Position numbers and translations under genes: made by a program. DNA of 64,000 nucleotides from NCBI GenBank assembly GCA_020631735.1, contig CM036159.1, positions 23,847,511 through 23,911,510 of the forward strand, in the 5' to 3' direction. Positions 45,001-57,036 of this stretch are shown here, in pieces (the first letter of the stretch is position 1; every line of letters begins with the position of its first letter). Source of the DNA: Saccharum officinarum. Its lineage: Eukaryota > Streptophyta > Magnoliopsida > Poales > Poaceae. The notes under the pieces were generated by a model that was not told the DNA's origin, did not search any database, and saw nothing but the letters and a program-made list of their open reading frames with translations.

Positions 45001-46108
45001 TGTCATGTTGAACGCATGCCTCACGTTTAGCTGGTCGAATAAAGTACCTTTCGACCACGAAGCTAGCGACACTTTTTGAGCCGGGATAAACTCGGGTTGG
45101 CAGACTGGTGTTGAAGGGGGTGTACGGGGACGCGAAGAGTGAGCCCAAGGTGCGTCCTGGCAGTCGGGCGGTCCCTGGGTAGTGCGATCCATGATTGTTA
45201 TCCCGCGGCTTCTCGGAAAGTGTCATTGGTGATCTACGCGATCCTGACGGGGGAAGCATGGTTTGTGTGAGGAATAAATCTCCAGCTGGATAGGAATTCG
45301 ATTCGAATCGCCGTCGCTCCCGGTTAGTGAGCACTTGACTCGAGCTATGGCATCGTAGTAACAATGATGAAACACGGATGGTTATGTGGATAATGTTGGA
45401 AATGCTAAACCTGAGATGGTAACCTTTGATGTTAATGGTTAATCAAGTGATTGTTTTAGCAATAGGTGCTTACCTAGCATGAATAGGTTATCCTAAAAAT
45501 GATGCTAAAAGTACTTATCTTTAGTTACTCATAATAACTTATGCTTTTCGCAAATGAGTCAAGCCAATCCACTATGTAAAGCCTTGCATGCTCCTTGGTG
45601 TCATGTTATTTCTGGTTTTTGACGGGTAAGTCTAGCTGAGTACATTCTCGTACTCAGGGCGTTGTTCCCATTGTTGTTGCAGATGGTCAGATGTACTACG
45701 GGTACTGCTCCAACTGTCTGTATCTGGCGATGGGTGACAACTAGGACCTTGGGCAAGGGTCTTTCTGTTAGTCTTATCTACTGCTTTTGTGGACCATGAC
45801 TATCGACTGGCACTGTAACTGAACTAAGTGTGTGTGCGTAAAATTATTTGCTTCCGCTATTTTATGTTGAACTATGTTGTAATAACTTTTATTTCCGAAC
45901 TCCGATGTATCTTACCTTTATGATCAGATTTATGTATCGTGTGAATTGTGGCTGCTAAATCAGTACGATCTTGGTTGTATGTTAGTGGTTTTGAAATCCT
46001 TCGTGATTTCACGGAATCTCGGGTTATACGGGCTTAAGTTTGTTAAATTAACCGCCTCGGTGGAAGATTTTCTTACTTAATTTCGTATAATTACGTTGAT
46101 CCGTTACA
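42073..46108. mobile_element. LTR-like element (family 2, inner copy), 4,036 bp, nested in its own relative
   Basis: Begins TGTAACACCCCTGGGTGTTA and ends GTTGATCCGTTACA, with a perfect 5-bp duplication AGATG at 42068-42072 and 46109-46113. Length and ends match the outer copy, as do landmarks such as 'ggcaagccccgg' (about 44617 here, 47043 outside) and the 'gtactcagg' motif (about 45650 here, 48010 outside). A Gln/Glu-rich frame at 44470-44640 ends in GKPRSI, parallel to GKPRCI outside. No RT or integrase. Confidence 0.82.
42638..42676. repeat. (CG)n-rich tract in the inner element
   Basis: Alternating cgcgcg separated by ccccg, strongly GC, inside a block at 42560-43250 that is open in several frames on both strands. 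Those frames are composition artefacts. Confidence 0.85.
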
Positions 46109-48530
46109 AGATGACAGGTGGGGACGGGATGTCAGCGAGAGAGAGAGGGAGAACGCGCGCGCGGATGGGCCGCGCGTTGCTGGGCCGCACAGGCGTGAGT
46201 GAGCACGGGCGCGATGCAGCTGGGCCGCACGGTTGGGCCGAGCCGGAGGTGAAAAAGGGAAGCGGCCCGATCGGCAATTTTGTTTTTCTTTTTGCAAAAA
46301 TGTGAATAGTTTCAGTATTAGTTTATTTTATTAGAATTTTTGTATAGCTCCAAAAATATTGAAATTTTTTGTGTAAGCTTTCCAAGGTGTAAAATAAGTA
46401 GAAAAAATATTAAATGCTAAATTTGATTAATTTTTGCAAGTAAATTAATTAGTTCAATTAAATATTAAATGCAACTTCCATGAATTTTAGTAATTAAAAT
46501 ATTAATCCAAAAATCATGAAATTTATTTTGACAATGTTTTAGGCCATGAGTAATCTATATAAAAAGTTTAAGCTCATTTAGATGAAGTTTGATTTATTAT
46601 TAATTATGCCCTAATTAATTAAATGTTTAAATAATTGTTAATTGATAACTTTAAGTGTTGTGTGTCCTTTTGATTGAGTGATGACCTTGGATCACTAATT
46701 CTTGGTGATCTTTGGTGCCTTAATTACTTGTTTGAGCTCGTTAGTAACGTGTTCGGCAAGGAGAATTAGTGTTGCTTAAGTAACCGCTATTAGTTAGTAG
46801 GTTTTACTGTTTTGCGACTGTACCGCGAAGGAAAGTTGTACTCAAGTTGTAAACCATGGTATATCATCATCAAGCATCATGTTTATCACCGCATCATGTT
46901 GAGACATGTTATATGCTCGTGTAGTTTCCGCTTTCGAAGAAGTCGACGTTGGCGAGCAAGTCTCCGGAGAAGAGTTGTCTTGGGTGGGTTCCGGACCGGA
47001 AGTCGGAGTTTTTGAGCCCGAGTTAGCCGTCTCGTCAGAGCAAGGCAAGCCCCGGTGCATTTAAACCCTACCTTGATTTTTATAAATATTTATTATTTAT
47101 ACTTTGGTTTACTACATTAAGTACTTAGGAGTTGAGTGATAACCCAATTGCTACATTATCATCCTTGATTATTGCGATATCACCCTTGATACCTGTTTTA
47201 CTGAAAATGCGTAGTATGCTTCGCTATGCTTAATGAGTTAAGCTTTTTAAATAAAATGTTTACATGGCCATGACAGCATACTTGATGAATATTGAAATAT
47301 GAGAATAAACTTGAAAGATCGGGCGGGTGGTTCGGCCACTGCTAACTTGCATTGGGAAAGAAGTCTCAATGTAGTGTTTCCGCCTTGTCAGTTAAGGACC
47401 GTACGTTGTTGGCCCTCGCGTCATGGATTTTTTATTAGTACTAGCCATGTACCCATGTCGGGTAAGCCTTACTTTGACTATTCCATTACGAGAACGTCTA
47501 ACCTCGCACTGGGAGTGGAGAGATGACGAGAGTAGCGTGTACCCTCGGGGCTAGAATTGGGCCGGGTTCGAGGAGTACTGTGCTCTCGGGTGGCGATGGA
47601 CACGTTCTGGTTTTGGGTTACTCGGGTAAGAGTTGATATATGCAAGATTCGGTTCTACATATGTCGTGTGGTTAGGAATCCCCAGCTGGGTAAATGAAGC
47701 GGTTCGAATTGTCGTTGCTCCACGAGAAATGAGTCTTGGCCTTGCACCAACATCGTTGTTAAGAACTGGAATTGAAAGAGAATGAGAAAGATCTTGATGA
47801 GAATTACTTTGATCTAGATTAGGATCAGCCAGAATTGGTTAAGGAACCATCAATGGTAAAAGTAAAATATTGAAGGTAAGGACTTACTTTAGTAAGCTTT
47901 TCTGCAAAAGAAATTTTGATTCTTAAATACCCATACCTTAATTCCCTAAAGCTAGCATGCTCTTGGAGTCCTTTTCTTAGTCAGGGTAAGTCTTGTTGAG
48001 TACTCTCGTACTCAGGGTTTGTTAAACCCCTTGTTGCAGGTGTGGTTCATGAACAAGTCTGCTTTGAGCCTTGTTGCATGACCGTTGTGGCTGAAGAAAG
48101 TGACGACGAGTAGACTGTGTGGTCTCTGGGCAAGGCACTTTCGTTTGTATGTTTGTAATAAAGTTACTACTGATACTTCCCTACTACCGGTTTGTAATAA
48201 TGATACTTAAGGTTTGAAATTTGGAAACTGTGGTTTGTAAACTTAAGTTATTGTAAGACTTCCGCTACTTTACTCTGATGGTATTTTGAATAAATTGTTG
48301 TAATATTGTAATACTCCTGTGATTGGATCATGTTCGGAGGAAAGCAGACCTTTTAAGTTATGAGGAACATAAGTACGACTGTCAGAGGTCATTATGACGA
48401 TGACAGGTACATGTGGGCCATTATAATTAGAAGGTTCTGTGACAGTTGCTATGTCTAACTCAATTTACTTGACACAATGACATTAGCAACTTGGTATCAT
48501 TGATTAACAAAATCAAACTTGGGCTTTTCA

Positions 48531-49128
48531 GAGCACTCCCTCTCCCCGCCTTGCCGCTTGCGCATGGGATGGCGGCTAGGAGGGACGCGGACGATGTGAT
48601 GGTCCGGCGAGGGGGTCACGACAGCCGCGACGGTCACGAGCACACGGCGCCGCGCCGCCCCAGCATCTGTTTCGTGGGCAGCTGGGTGTGCTTGAGATTT
48701 TCCGTACTCTGCCTGTGTGCGCCAAGAAAGATCCAGACATCATAACGGATTAATTAATGGCTTTTGTTGTAGGCCCTGTTTGTTTCTATAGGGTCAATTC
48801 ACGTTTTAACGAGATCGCAAGAAAAGCCCGCCGAACGCCTCGCGTCGAACACGCGTCCTCTAGCCACCACAACGAGATACACGGAAAAATGAACTGCCCG
48901 ATGAGAAATCGTGAACGCAGCAGCCGCGTTCACTTATCACGGTCGAATGTTGGTCGGTCGCAGAAACAAATATAGGCCCATATTAGCTCCGAATCCTTGA
49001 GATTTCTTAGAATAAGCTAGTGGCATTTTACCATTTTCTTCCATAGCTCTAAAAACGTACTTGCAGCATATTTTTAAACTATAGTTTGTTTGTTTGTTTT
49101 ATTTGTTTCGGAAAAATAGTTTGTTTTA
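48531..49128. other. Intergenic, short GC-rich patch then AT-rich
   Basis: 48560-48740 is GC-rich with no recognised product. The rest is unremarkable. Confidence 0.35.
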
Positions 49129-49428
49129 CATCCGTCCCAAATTGAACTTTTTTATTTTAATTGAGATTTTAGAGAAAAAATATCTCCGTGTGCAAATAAA
49201 GGCACTATCAAAACATTTGTGTTTTTCATGGAGAATTTAATGAAGCTACTCTATCAATTAAAAAATATTAATATTTATGATACATAATTAGTATCATTGG
49301 ATAGATATTTAAATCTAGTTTTTTAATAAATTTATTTGGAGATAGAAATGTTGCATGCATTTTCTAAAAATCGAATCAAAGTTATCAGCACATAAATCAT
49401 GACGACAAACATTTAGAGACAGAGGGAG
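49129..49428. mobile_element. Stowaway-like element
   Basis: Ends CATCCGTCCCAAATT and TTTAGAGACAGAGGGAG are a diverged Stowaway pair, bordered by TA at 49127-49128 and 49429-49430. About 300 bp, AT-rich interior. Confidence 0.6.
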
Positions 49429-49584
49429 TACAACGTATTGAAGATTCAAAATTTATCTCGAAATATAAGTTATTTCGTATTGTTCAATCTCACCCGTGCA
49501 TATCCGCCTTTTGAACCACATGCAGCTTTTTAACACTATCAAGCAGAAAACAATGACGTGCAAGTTGACAACCAAGCTAAGTCA

Positions 49585-49693
49585 TGTTCGCTTCGCTGAA
49601 AAGTCAGACTGAAAAGTACCGTTCACTGATTTACTGTGAAAGAAAAACACTGTACCCTGCCTGATAAGCCGGGCTGATAAGTTCAAGCGAACA
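49585..49693. mobile_element. Hairpin MITE, 'GTTCGCTTCGCTGA' family
   Basis: TGTTCGCTTCGCTGAAAAG at the left and GATAAGTTCAAGCGAACA at the right, with internal 'tgaaagaaaaacactgta'. Relative of 25533-25660. Confidence 0.6.
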
Positions 49694-49970
49694 GAGATTT
49701 AGTAGTTTGCCGGACTCGATAATTGGTCCAAATTTTAATTAAGATTGGAGAAGTTTGAATTAAAGGTAAACTGTATCAGTACTGCAGCGTCCGTTTTATT
49801 CGTCGTGGAAATAATCAGAGTTAAATAGCATGTCCGGATCGCAAGTTGAGAACTGCGCTTTTTAGAACATCATCCAAAAAATTTCAAACGCTTGTGCGCG
49901 TGATTGCTAAAAGGACATCTTCTTCCGAACACGACATCAACTCGCATCAAATATAGAGAAAATCGATTAA

Positions 49971-50266
49971 GGCCTTGTCTAGCTTTAGGGCGTAATTTTT
50001 TAGGGTATCATATCGGATATTTTATGGAATATCAGAAAAAATGTTTAGAATACTAATAAAAAACTAATTACAGAATTTGTCTGTAAACTGTGAGACAAAT
50101 TTATTAAGACTAATTAATCCATATATGTTTGCTGTAGCACGACATTGTCTAATCACAAACTAATTAGACTTAAAAAATACGTCTTGTAAAATATATATAA
50201 TCTGTATAATTAATTATTTTTTAGTCTATATTTAATACTTCATGAATCTTATAAGAAAACGAGGCC
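49971..50266. mobile_element. Tourist-like MITE with TAA target duplication
   Basis: Begins GGCCTTGTCTAGC and ends AAAACGAGGCC. TAA at 49968-49970 and 50267-50269. The interior contains two different family cores, 'gagacaaatttattaag' and 'atacgtcttgtaaaat', suggesting a composite. Confidence 0.75.
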
Positions 50267-50388
50267 TAATCAGACAGAAACGCCGTAGGTGGAAAAAGGC
50301 TGGCTCGTTCGCGCCGCGCCTGCAATTTCCACCCGTTTATTCGTCCCAACAATTAATGGCGTCCGCGCCCACGATTCGGCGACATCTG

Positions 50389-50629
50389 GGCCTCGTTTAG
50401 ATGTCATCCAAATTCTAAGTTTTTTTACTCTCTCTTCATCACATCAATTTTTAGCCGCTTGTATGGAGTATTAAATATAAGTAAAAAATAACTAATTATA
50501 CAGTTTAGTTGAAAATCACGAGATGAATCTTTTGAGCCTAGTTGGTCCACGATTGGATAATATTTGTCAAATAAGACGAAAGTGGTACTATTCATCATGG
50601 TGAAATTTTTTCAGCATCTAAACGTGGCC
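50389..50629. mobile_element. MITE, '(C/T)GTTTAGATG' subfamily
   Basis: GGCCTCGTTTAGATGTC to GCATCTAAACGTGGCC. Inverse orientation relative to 21254. Flanks CTG and CTA nearly match. Confidence 0.75.
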
Positions 50630-50632
50630 CTA

Positions 50633-50871
50633 GGCAATGTTTAGTTTGCAAATTTTTTCACCCTGATGAACAGTACCACTTTCGTCTTATTTGGTAAATA
50701 TTGTCTAATCGTGGACTAACTAGGCTCAAAAGATTCATCTCGTGATTTCCAACTAAATTATGTAATTAATTATTTTTTTACCTACATTTAATACTCTATA
50801 CAAGCGGCTAAAAATTAATGTGATGGAGAGAGTAAAAAAATTCTAACTTTGAGTGCATCTAAAAAAAAGTC
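50633..50871. mobile_element. MITE with CTA target duplication, tandem to the previous copy
   Basis: Begins GGCAATGTTTAGTTTGC and ends GCATCTAAAAAAAAGTC, with CTA at 50630-50632 and 50872-50874. It lies 3 bp from the previous copy and in opposite orientation, so the two can form a large hairpin. Confidence 0.75.
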
Positions 50872-50874
50872 CTA

Positions 50875-53487
50875 GCGCCGAGATACGCAGGATCGGCGAA
50901 TCGATTGAGGACAAAGACATGGGCAGGGGATTTATCGCATGTGACATCCAACTCCCCCCATGACAAACACTCCAGTGTGCAGTGGTGGGGACCTCAAAAA
51001 GTCCGCAAATGCTACGCTCACAATCACAAGTCACAAGACATTTGAGAAAGAAGTGTAAAGCTACTGTATATATTTCTTCCTCCTTGGAATTAGGAGTATA
51101 TACAAGGTTTATTTTGTTTCATGATTGCTTTCGCGTGATTTTTTTAACATAAATTAATTTTAGGGCAAGTCTTTTATCATGATTGCTTTTGCATGATTTG
51201 TTCGACAAAAAATAATTTGATGAGGTTCGTACAAAAAAAAATACATGTTTGTGATTATAATTTTGTACCGCATGAATACAAAAGAGTAGTTGTTGTTCAA
51301 AAATCTTGTCCTGGCGAAATAGAAAAGGTAAAGGAAAAATCTCAACATCTGGTTAGAACTTAGAACCAAGGAGATCCACAAAATAAATCGCTAGAAGCAA
51401 TTCGGGAAAGCTTACTTCCTATCGGAATATCAAGTGATGCTTTCGCTAGAGCGGTGAGATGTTTTGAACTTTTGTTATTGGATATGCATATGCACAATAT
51501 TCATATGGTGATGTACCCCCTCTGTCCTTGTAATATACTAGTATAGTAGTATATTGAAACATTTAAAAAATATCCCTAAATATAAGGAATTTTGAGATGG
51601 ATGAATAATTTTGGATTAAATAGGCACACAAATTTGGTAGGCATTGTATTGTTGCTTATCATTTATCAAGCAATTTCCCTTTTATAATTACATAGATGAC
51701 AACATCTATATATGTAGGAATTAAATTGATTAGAAAAATGATGTGATACTAATACTGTAGTACGTACGTTTTTTTACTCACTCTAAATCTGTCTTAAAAT
51801 CCTAATGTGAGGGAGTACATGTAGAAGTTATGGAGAAATAAATTTCGGATTGTCTTATGTGGTCCACAGCCTGTGGTATTGCGCAAATTGCTTGGGTCCA
51901 CAGCGAACAAGCAAGCTTCCTTGTGCACCTGCTGGAAAGAGTAGGGTGGGAGGTCGTGAGTGTTCAGCTTACAAAGGATGGATGAACAGCGGCGTTGCAA
52001 TAGGCACAAACCATGTTGATGGATTTCTCTAGGGCCACGGATTGTTAGGTATTTTTTCTAGTTAAATTTTATGGACACAGGCGCCCATAACACACCACGT
52101 GTAATCATTTTTAGATAAACCTTACCTTGTGAGTACCTCTGTCATGCTAAATCAATAAGTCTCGAGATTGACGAAAGTGGATCCATTAGTGCTAATAGTT
52201 AACAGCTAAAATGGTTGCTAAAAAAGTTAACAGCTAAAATTAGTGAGTGAGAACCCAAACAGATATGTTAACTATATACTATTAGTTGGGGCTATGAATA
52301 ATTAGTTCATTAGCAAGCGGAGGAGTGCTAGTAGTTCATATGCACCTCAACCAACTATCTAACCACAGAATCCTACTAAACAGAGCTTTAGCTAGCACTG
52401 TGGATCCAAATGAAACATAAAAAGTCAACAAAGCCAAAATTTTGTTTTTAGTTGTGTTTACGAATTTATTGCCTGTCGGTTAAACATTTCAGCGAAGAGG
52501 CGTACCACTGCAGTAGACAAACAGGTCTCAACGAAGTTAAATTGACTTTAATTAATAAGTTCATTATGACAAGTTGACTTTATGTAATTTGAATGGCTTT
52601 TTTGCGAGTTATGGAGGCAAATAGACACATCATCGTCCAATCGCCAACCTAAAAAGTAATGTTGGTCCAGTTTTTTCTCCAGCGAATATCATAAGATTCC
52701 TTGACAAACATTAGAAAAAAAAGGTTCTTTTCCATCAAAATATCTAGAGAAGAATTTCCACAGCTTTAGCTTTTTTCGGTCCGAAGTAAAGTCACACCAT
52801 CACCCGTTTACTCTTTGTGGACGACGCAGTAGTAACAACTAACAAGCTAGGGAGGCAGGGAGCTAGCTAGCATATGTTTCTATAAAAAAAATCGGTTAAC
52901 TAAGATCCTAATCCATTAAAATTAAAGTTTATATTAGCTCCCGAGCACCCAACGTGTCTGGTGATTAAACTGACAATAAGATGAACAAGTTTGACGCTTT
53001 ACACTTACGAATAATTGATGATAATGCTCTTGATCTAATCACCCATGGATGGTTAATTTTTAATTTAATCAAATCAATGGAGCAGACAGAGAAAACAAGT
53101 CTTGAAAACCAAGTCATGCACGGGGCTTGCGACGCACACGTTGAGGTTGGGACTTGGGAGTGGGTGTTTTGGTTAGGATAGGACGGATGGACGGAACTGG
53201 ATACGAAGACGATAGATGATGGATGGATGGATGGTCTCCATCTCCTTATTATAACAACAACCAGTTGGTGGACCTAAAACGGCTTCTCTTGCCTTTTTTT
53301 TTTGATCGGTCAACGGGGACACACCTCACCTATCTTCTTTATATCTTATCCCATTTTTTCTTTGTTGGCTTTTAGTTTCTTTCCCTCTCGTAACCTTCTT
53401 TTTCTTATTAGCTAGAGAGGTTTTGTAATCATCATGCGTGTATGTGCCCTACTGATTTGTCTGTGTGTGCACGTTTTGGGTTGTCTA
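50875..53487. other. Intergenic, AT-rich
   Basis: No gene supported. A weak Stowaway-like end ('accccctctgtccttgtaat') lies near 51516 and a (GGAT)n-like run at 53217-53232. Confidence 0.35.
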
Positions 53488-53550
53488 CTCCCTCTGTCCA
53501 TAAATAAGTGACCCTTTAGCTAAGGGTCACTTATTTGTGGACGGAGGGAG
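53488..53550. mobile_element. Stowaway MITE, 63-bp near-perfect hairpin
   Basis: CTCCCTCTGTCCATAAATAA pairs with TTATTTGTGGACGGAGGGAG, joined by AGTGACCC...GGGTCACT arms around a small AGCT loop. TA duplicated at 53486-53487 and 53551-53552. Confidence 0.92.
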
Positions 53551-53552
53551 TA

Positions 53553-53888
53553 TGTTGCGAGTGACACTAAGGGCAGAAAAGGGTCGTGATTGACCGTGAC
53601 TGCTGTTAAAACGACACTGGTAATATGTGTATATGTGCAACTGGTGAAGGTTCTGTGCTTATCCATTTTTTATGTAGTGCACTGTAGATTGCTTTTGTGG
53701 TCATATGTGAACTATGGACGGTGTTTGTTCTTCCCTGTAATAGTAGTCTTCAAATTTCTACGTAATCATCAAAGAAGAAATAAAGAGGAGAGATCACGAT
53801 GTGTTTCTTTTTTTTGTTAGCATTATCAATTCCATATGTGAGCAAGTGTACTTTCAGAAAGAAGTTCTAGATAACTTAAGGTAGCCAA
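53553..53888. other. Intergenic
   Basis: A short plus-strand frame (53590-53820) has no recognisable motif; I do not support it as a gene. Confidence 0.3.
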
Positions 53889-54440
53889 TTGGAAGAGATA
53901 TATATTGTTGAAGGACACATAACGCGATGGCTTATAAGAGAACGGATATTTTGTTGATCTAAGTTCTTTTATGGTGGAACTTGTCTATCTAGGTTATACT
54001 TTCAGTAGTAGATGATGACAGATTGTGAATTTGTCAAAAACAAAAAGAGAATGAATATTGTTGAAGGACACATAACATGATGGCTTATGAGAGTGACTAT
54101 TTTACTTGTCCATCTAGGTTATACTTCATTAGTAGATGGTACTAGCACATGCGGCGCGCTCTGCTGCGCCGGCCTTTTGTGTGTGTGAGAAAAAGAATTA
54201 GTGGAGCAAAAAAAGTCAGCTACAGTAATGAACAGTGTATGGATGCCGTCATCTAGAGTGATGAACAGTGCACAAAATGCCGTCAGCTACAGTGCCTGAT
54301 GCCCTAGTAGGCCTTGGATTTATTCCTCGTTGAAGATTATAGTTATGTTCACTGAAAGACCGTGACTTTGTCAAATTTTCAATCTCAAGATCGTATACCA
54401 ATCACTGCCCAGTCTCTCATAGTTATACATAGATGTATAA
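53889..54440 (+). repeat. Degenerate SINE-related repeats
   Basis: Two diverged copies of one sequence at 53899-54015 and 54055-54142 share 'ttgttgaaggacacataac' and 'atctaggttatactt'. A further fragment at 54350-54415 carries 'tttgtcaaattttcaatctc' and 'gcccagtctctcatag'. Phrases such as 'ttatggtggaac' and 'ctttcagtggta' recur in the SINE at 54455-54727. Confidence 0.5.
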
Positions 54441-54454
54441 TGTATGTGTTCGTA

Positions 54455-54727
54455 CAATAGATCAGTTGGTTGGGTTCCTTATGGTGGAACATGTCCACAT
54501 GGGTTCAAGTCCTCGATTTGGCACGTGCGCTCGCATTTTCCTGAAATTCCAGGATTTATCGGCACTATGCTTTCAGTGGTAAGCGACGTCCCCGTCGACA
54601 GCACCTTGCCGACTTAGTTTTTCAGATGTGTTCATAGGGGTAGGGTTTGCGTACGTATGTTCATAGGGGTAAGTGTGCATGCGTGTTGTGGGCGTTTACA
54701 TTGCACTGTGTAATTCTAAAAAAAAAA
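54455..54727 (+). mobile_element. tRNA-derived SINE (Au-like), plus strand
   Basis: The tRNA-like head has an A-box-like 'atcagttggttggg' at 54461-54474 and a B box GGTTCAAGTCC at 54502-54512. The body includes 'gacgtccccgtcgac' and two copies of 'tgttcataggggta', followed by an A-run at 54718-54727. This arrangement matches grass Au-type SINEs, which are moved by LINE machinery. Target duplication was not resolved. Confidence 0.7.
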
Positions 54728-55931
54728 GTGGTGTGCATATGAGCATAAAACAAAGAAAGGAGTATTTAAAAAGTGAGAGAAGGAATAATTTTCAAGAGAG
54801 ATAGAGAGGAGGAGGGGGGGTGTTTTTGTGGAGAAGTCCATTTTTGCACATCCAAGTATTATCGGAGTTTGTTTTTGGACATGCAACCCTAAAACTAGAA
54901 ATATTTGACTAGTGAACTATAAAAATACCAAACAAATTTGGTCATCTAGCTAGTTTGAAAGGTGGGTTTGTATTATTAGGTAATAATAGAAACTAGTTGT
55001 TTTTTAAAAAAAATATAATTAGTTCATGTTAAATAAGAAAAAATTTCCTAAAATGTAGTCCAATTCTTTGTGCTCTACTTGGAGTTATTGTTATTTTATT
55101 TATTTCCGTTACTAATGTTTTGTTGCCCGTAGTTTTTTTTTTGTGCGAAGGGGCTCGTAGTTGTGCTCTTTACTTATTTGAATCATCATTTTGCACTATA
55201 TTATACCCGATATTGACCTAGAGAATCGATATGACTACGGGTAATAAACAAAAAGAACTGAAAGGTGACACCAATCTCACAAATGTGACGATCCACCATA
55301 TATAGATCATACTTAGCCATTGAAACTAGTACGACGTGACTGACCCTCCAAATAATTTAGTTAATTTAACCAACATATTTGATACTCTATTTAAAGTATG
55401 GCTTCTCTTGGTCAATCTCTAGATTTAATATAGCACAATGATGATTTAAATAAATAGCATGCATAACACGAGCAATAAAACACTAGGAACAATTACAAAT
55501 AAGATCTAGATAATTACAAATCTAGCACCAATATATACATTATTTTTTAGAAAAAATAGCTCTAGTTTCATTTTTATTATTTAATAGGAATTAGTTGTAT
55601 TTTATAAAATAAACCATTTTACTATTTTAGAAAAATACAAACCGCCTTTAAAACCAAATTGTCAATATTTTCGATATCAGCAGTTTAGCGGTCAAAGATT
55701 TCTTGTTTTGAAAGTGTATGGCAAAAGACAAACTTGAACAACAGTTGAATGAGCAAATATGAGCTTCTCCCTAGTTTTTTATTAAAAAAAATGAGTTCCC
55801 TGAGTTACGTTACTAAATTCAATAGTTAGTGGAGCAAAAACAACTGGAATGACTATTCAGGTTTGAGGCATTAAGTTCCATTTATGCATGAAACATGAGA
55901 AAAAAAATATATGCCAAATGGGCAACAGGTG
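54728..55931. other. Intergenic, AT-rich
   Basis: No supported gene or element up to the assembly gap. Confidence 0.35.
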
Positions 55932-56031
55932 NNNNNNNNNNNNNNNNNNNNNNNNNNNNNNNNNNNNNNNNNNNNNNNNNNNNNNNNNNNNNNNNNNNNN
56001 NNNNNNNNNNNNNNNNNNNNNNNNNNNNNNN
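55932..56031. other. Assembly gap (100 N)
   Basis: Exactly 100 N. The frames reported through it on both strands are artefacts. Confidence 0.99.
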
Positions 56032-56659
56032 TCAGGGAAGAAGTATTCCACATCATTTTACATTGCTTCGGATAGATATATTCTCAGTGGGTAGATCTCC
56101 ACCTGAAAAACTTGAGTTAATATCAAAAAATAATAGAGCTAGTAAAGCAAGAGTGTAGACACTAGACAGTGACACTTAGTAGAATCATGAAATACTTAGA
56201 TCACCTCCATTACTAAATGATCCATTTGCATAAAAAAACTGCCACGCAGCACACAGGAAGTGTGCAAGCAAAAAAAAAAACCCAACAATATCTTTGTGAA
56301 TGCTTAGACTGGCCTATGAAAATATTAAATAACTAGCAGCAAATAAACCTCATAATATTCTAACTTCATTCGCATTTACAACTATGTTTACAAAGAAATT
56401 GGTGATCAGCCCCGCAAAACTAAGTGGGTGGTCAAATTCCAAAGTTGGACTGTACAGATCCTTCCTGTGTCCAAAAGAACGTGTCATCCGATGTAGAAAT
56501 GCCATTTCAAATATCAGGGGAATAGCACAGTATTATATGTAACTTTATTTTTTTGCATGGCCCAGTTCCATTCATGGGTCATACTATTAGTTTTCCAAAC
56601 TTGTTCCACCGTATACTTTCCTCATGAAAAGAGTATACACATAACTCTACACACAAATC

Positions 56660-57036
56660 CACTCAATTCCTTAACAATCTTGATGGTGTGGGAGGTCTGG
56701 AAACACCGAAATGATTGTGTGTTCGAGAAGTTGAGGCAAGTCTCCAGGCTGTGCCTTGGGAAGTGAGCGTGGAAGGCGGCCTCTGGTGTTCTGCAGGGGC
56801 TTCGAAGCTCCAAGAGCTCCTGCCCAGGTTGATGACCCTTGGTTCTTAGGCCTTGTGGTCACTGGTCATGTTTTTCTTGTAGCTGGTGGCGCGAATTTAG
56901 CCTTTTTTCCCCTGGGGTGTGGTGTGTGTTCGCTTCTGTACGCGGGTTTGGGTCCTTCTGGACTCGTGTACTATCTTTTTCTACCTTAATGAAATGACGC
57001 GCAGCTCTCCTGTGTAGTTCGAGAAAAAAAAATCCA
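56660..57036 (+). mobile_element. 5'-truncated LINE, 3' end with A-rich tail
   Basis: A plus-strand frame reads NSLTILMVWEVWKHRNDCVF, the conserved C-terminal motif of plant LINE ORF2. After a frameshift it continues as EGGLWCSAGASKLQELLPR. This is followed by a T-rich 3' UTR, 'cttaatgaaatgacgcgcag' and an A run at 57027-57035. Reverse transcriptase and endonuclease are absent, as in typical 5'-truncated insertions. The 5' break is somewhere near 56550-56660. Confidence 0.75.

Larger units (their letters stand above)
40313..48444. mobile_element. LTR-like element (family 2, outer copy), about 4.09 kb, nested in LTR copy C
   Basis: Begins TATAACACCTCGGGTGTTA (TG changed to TA) and ends GGTTCTGTGACA, with a perfect 5-bp duplication GTTGC at 40308-40312 and 48445-48449. 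Minus the inner insertion it is 4,091 bp. It is not bounded by a second LTR and no gag/pol is present, so a long solo LTR is the simplest reading. A GC-rich gene-like block at 41340-42050 and an Asp/Glu-rich frame around 46930-47060 ending in GKPRCI are not recognised as a protein family. Confidence 0.8.
38460..48530 (-). mobile_element. LTR (family 1, copy C), about 1.93 kb, split by a nested insertion
   Basis: Starts TGTAAGGTCCAAATGGCTAG, the complement of the ends of copies A and B. It resumes after the inserted element at 48450 and ends ATCAAACTTGGGCTTTTCA at 48530, the complement of their starts. Removing 40313-48449 leaves 1,934 bp, close to copy A (1,959 bp). Flanks GAGTG (38455-38459) and GAGCA (48531-48535) could be a target duplication with two transitions. 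The CCGGACG cassette is present at about 39390-39780. Confidence 0.85.
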
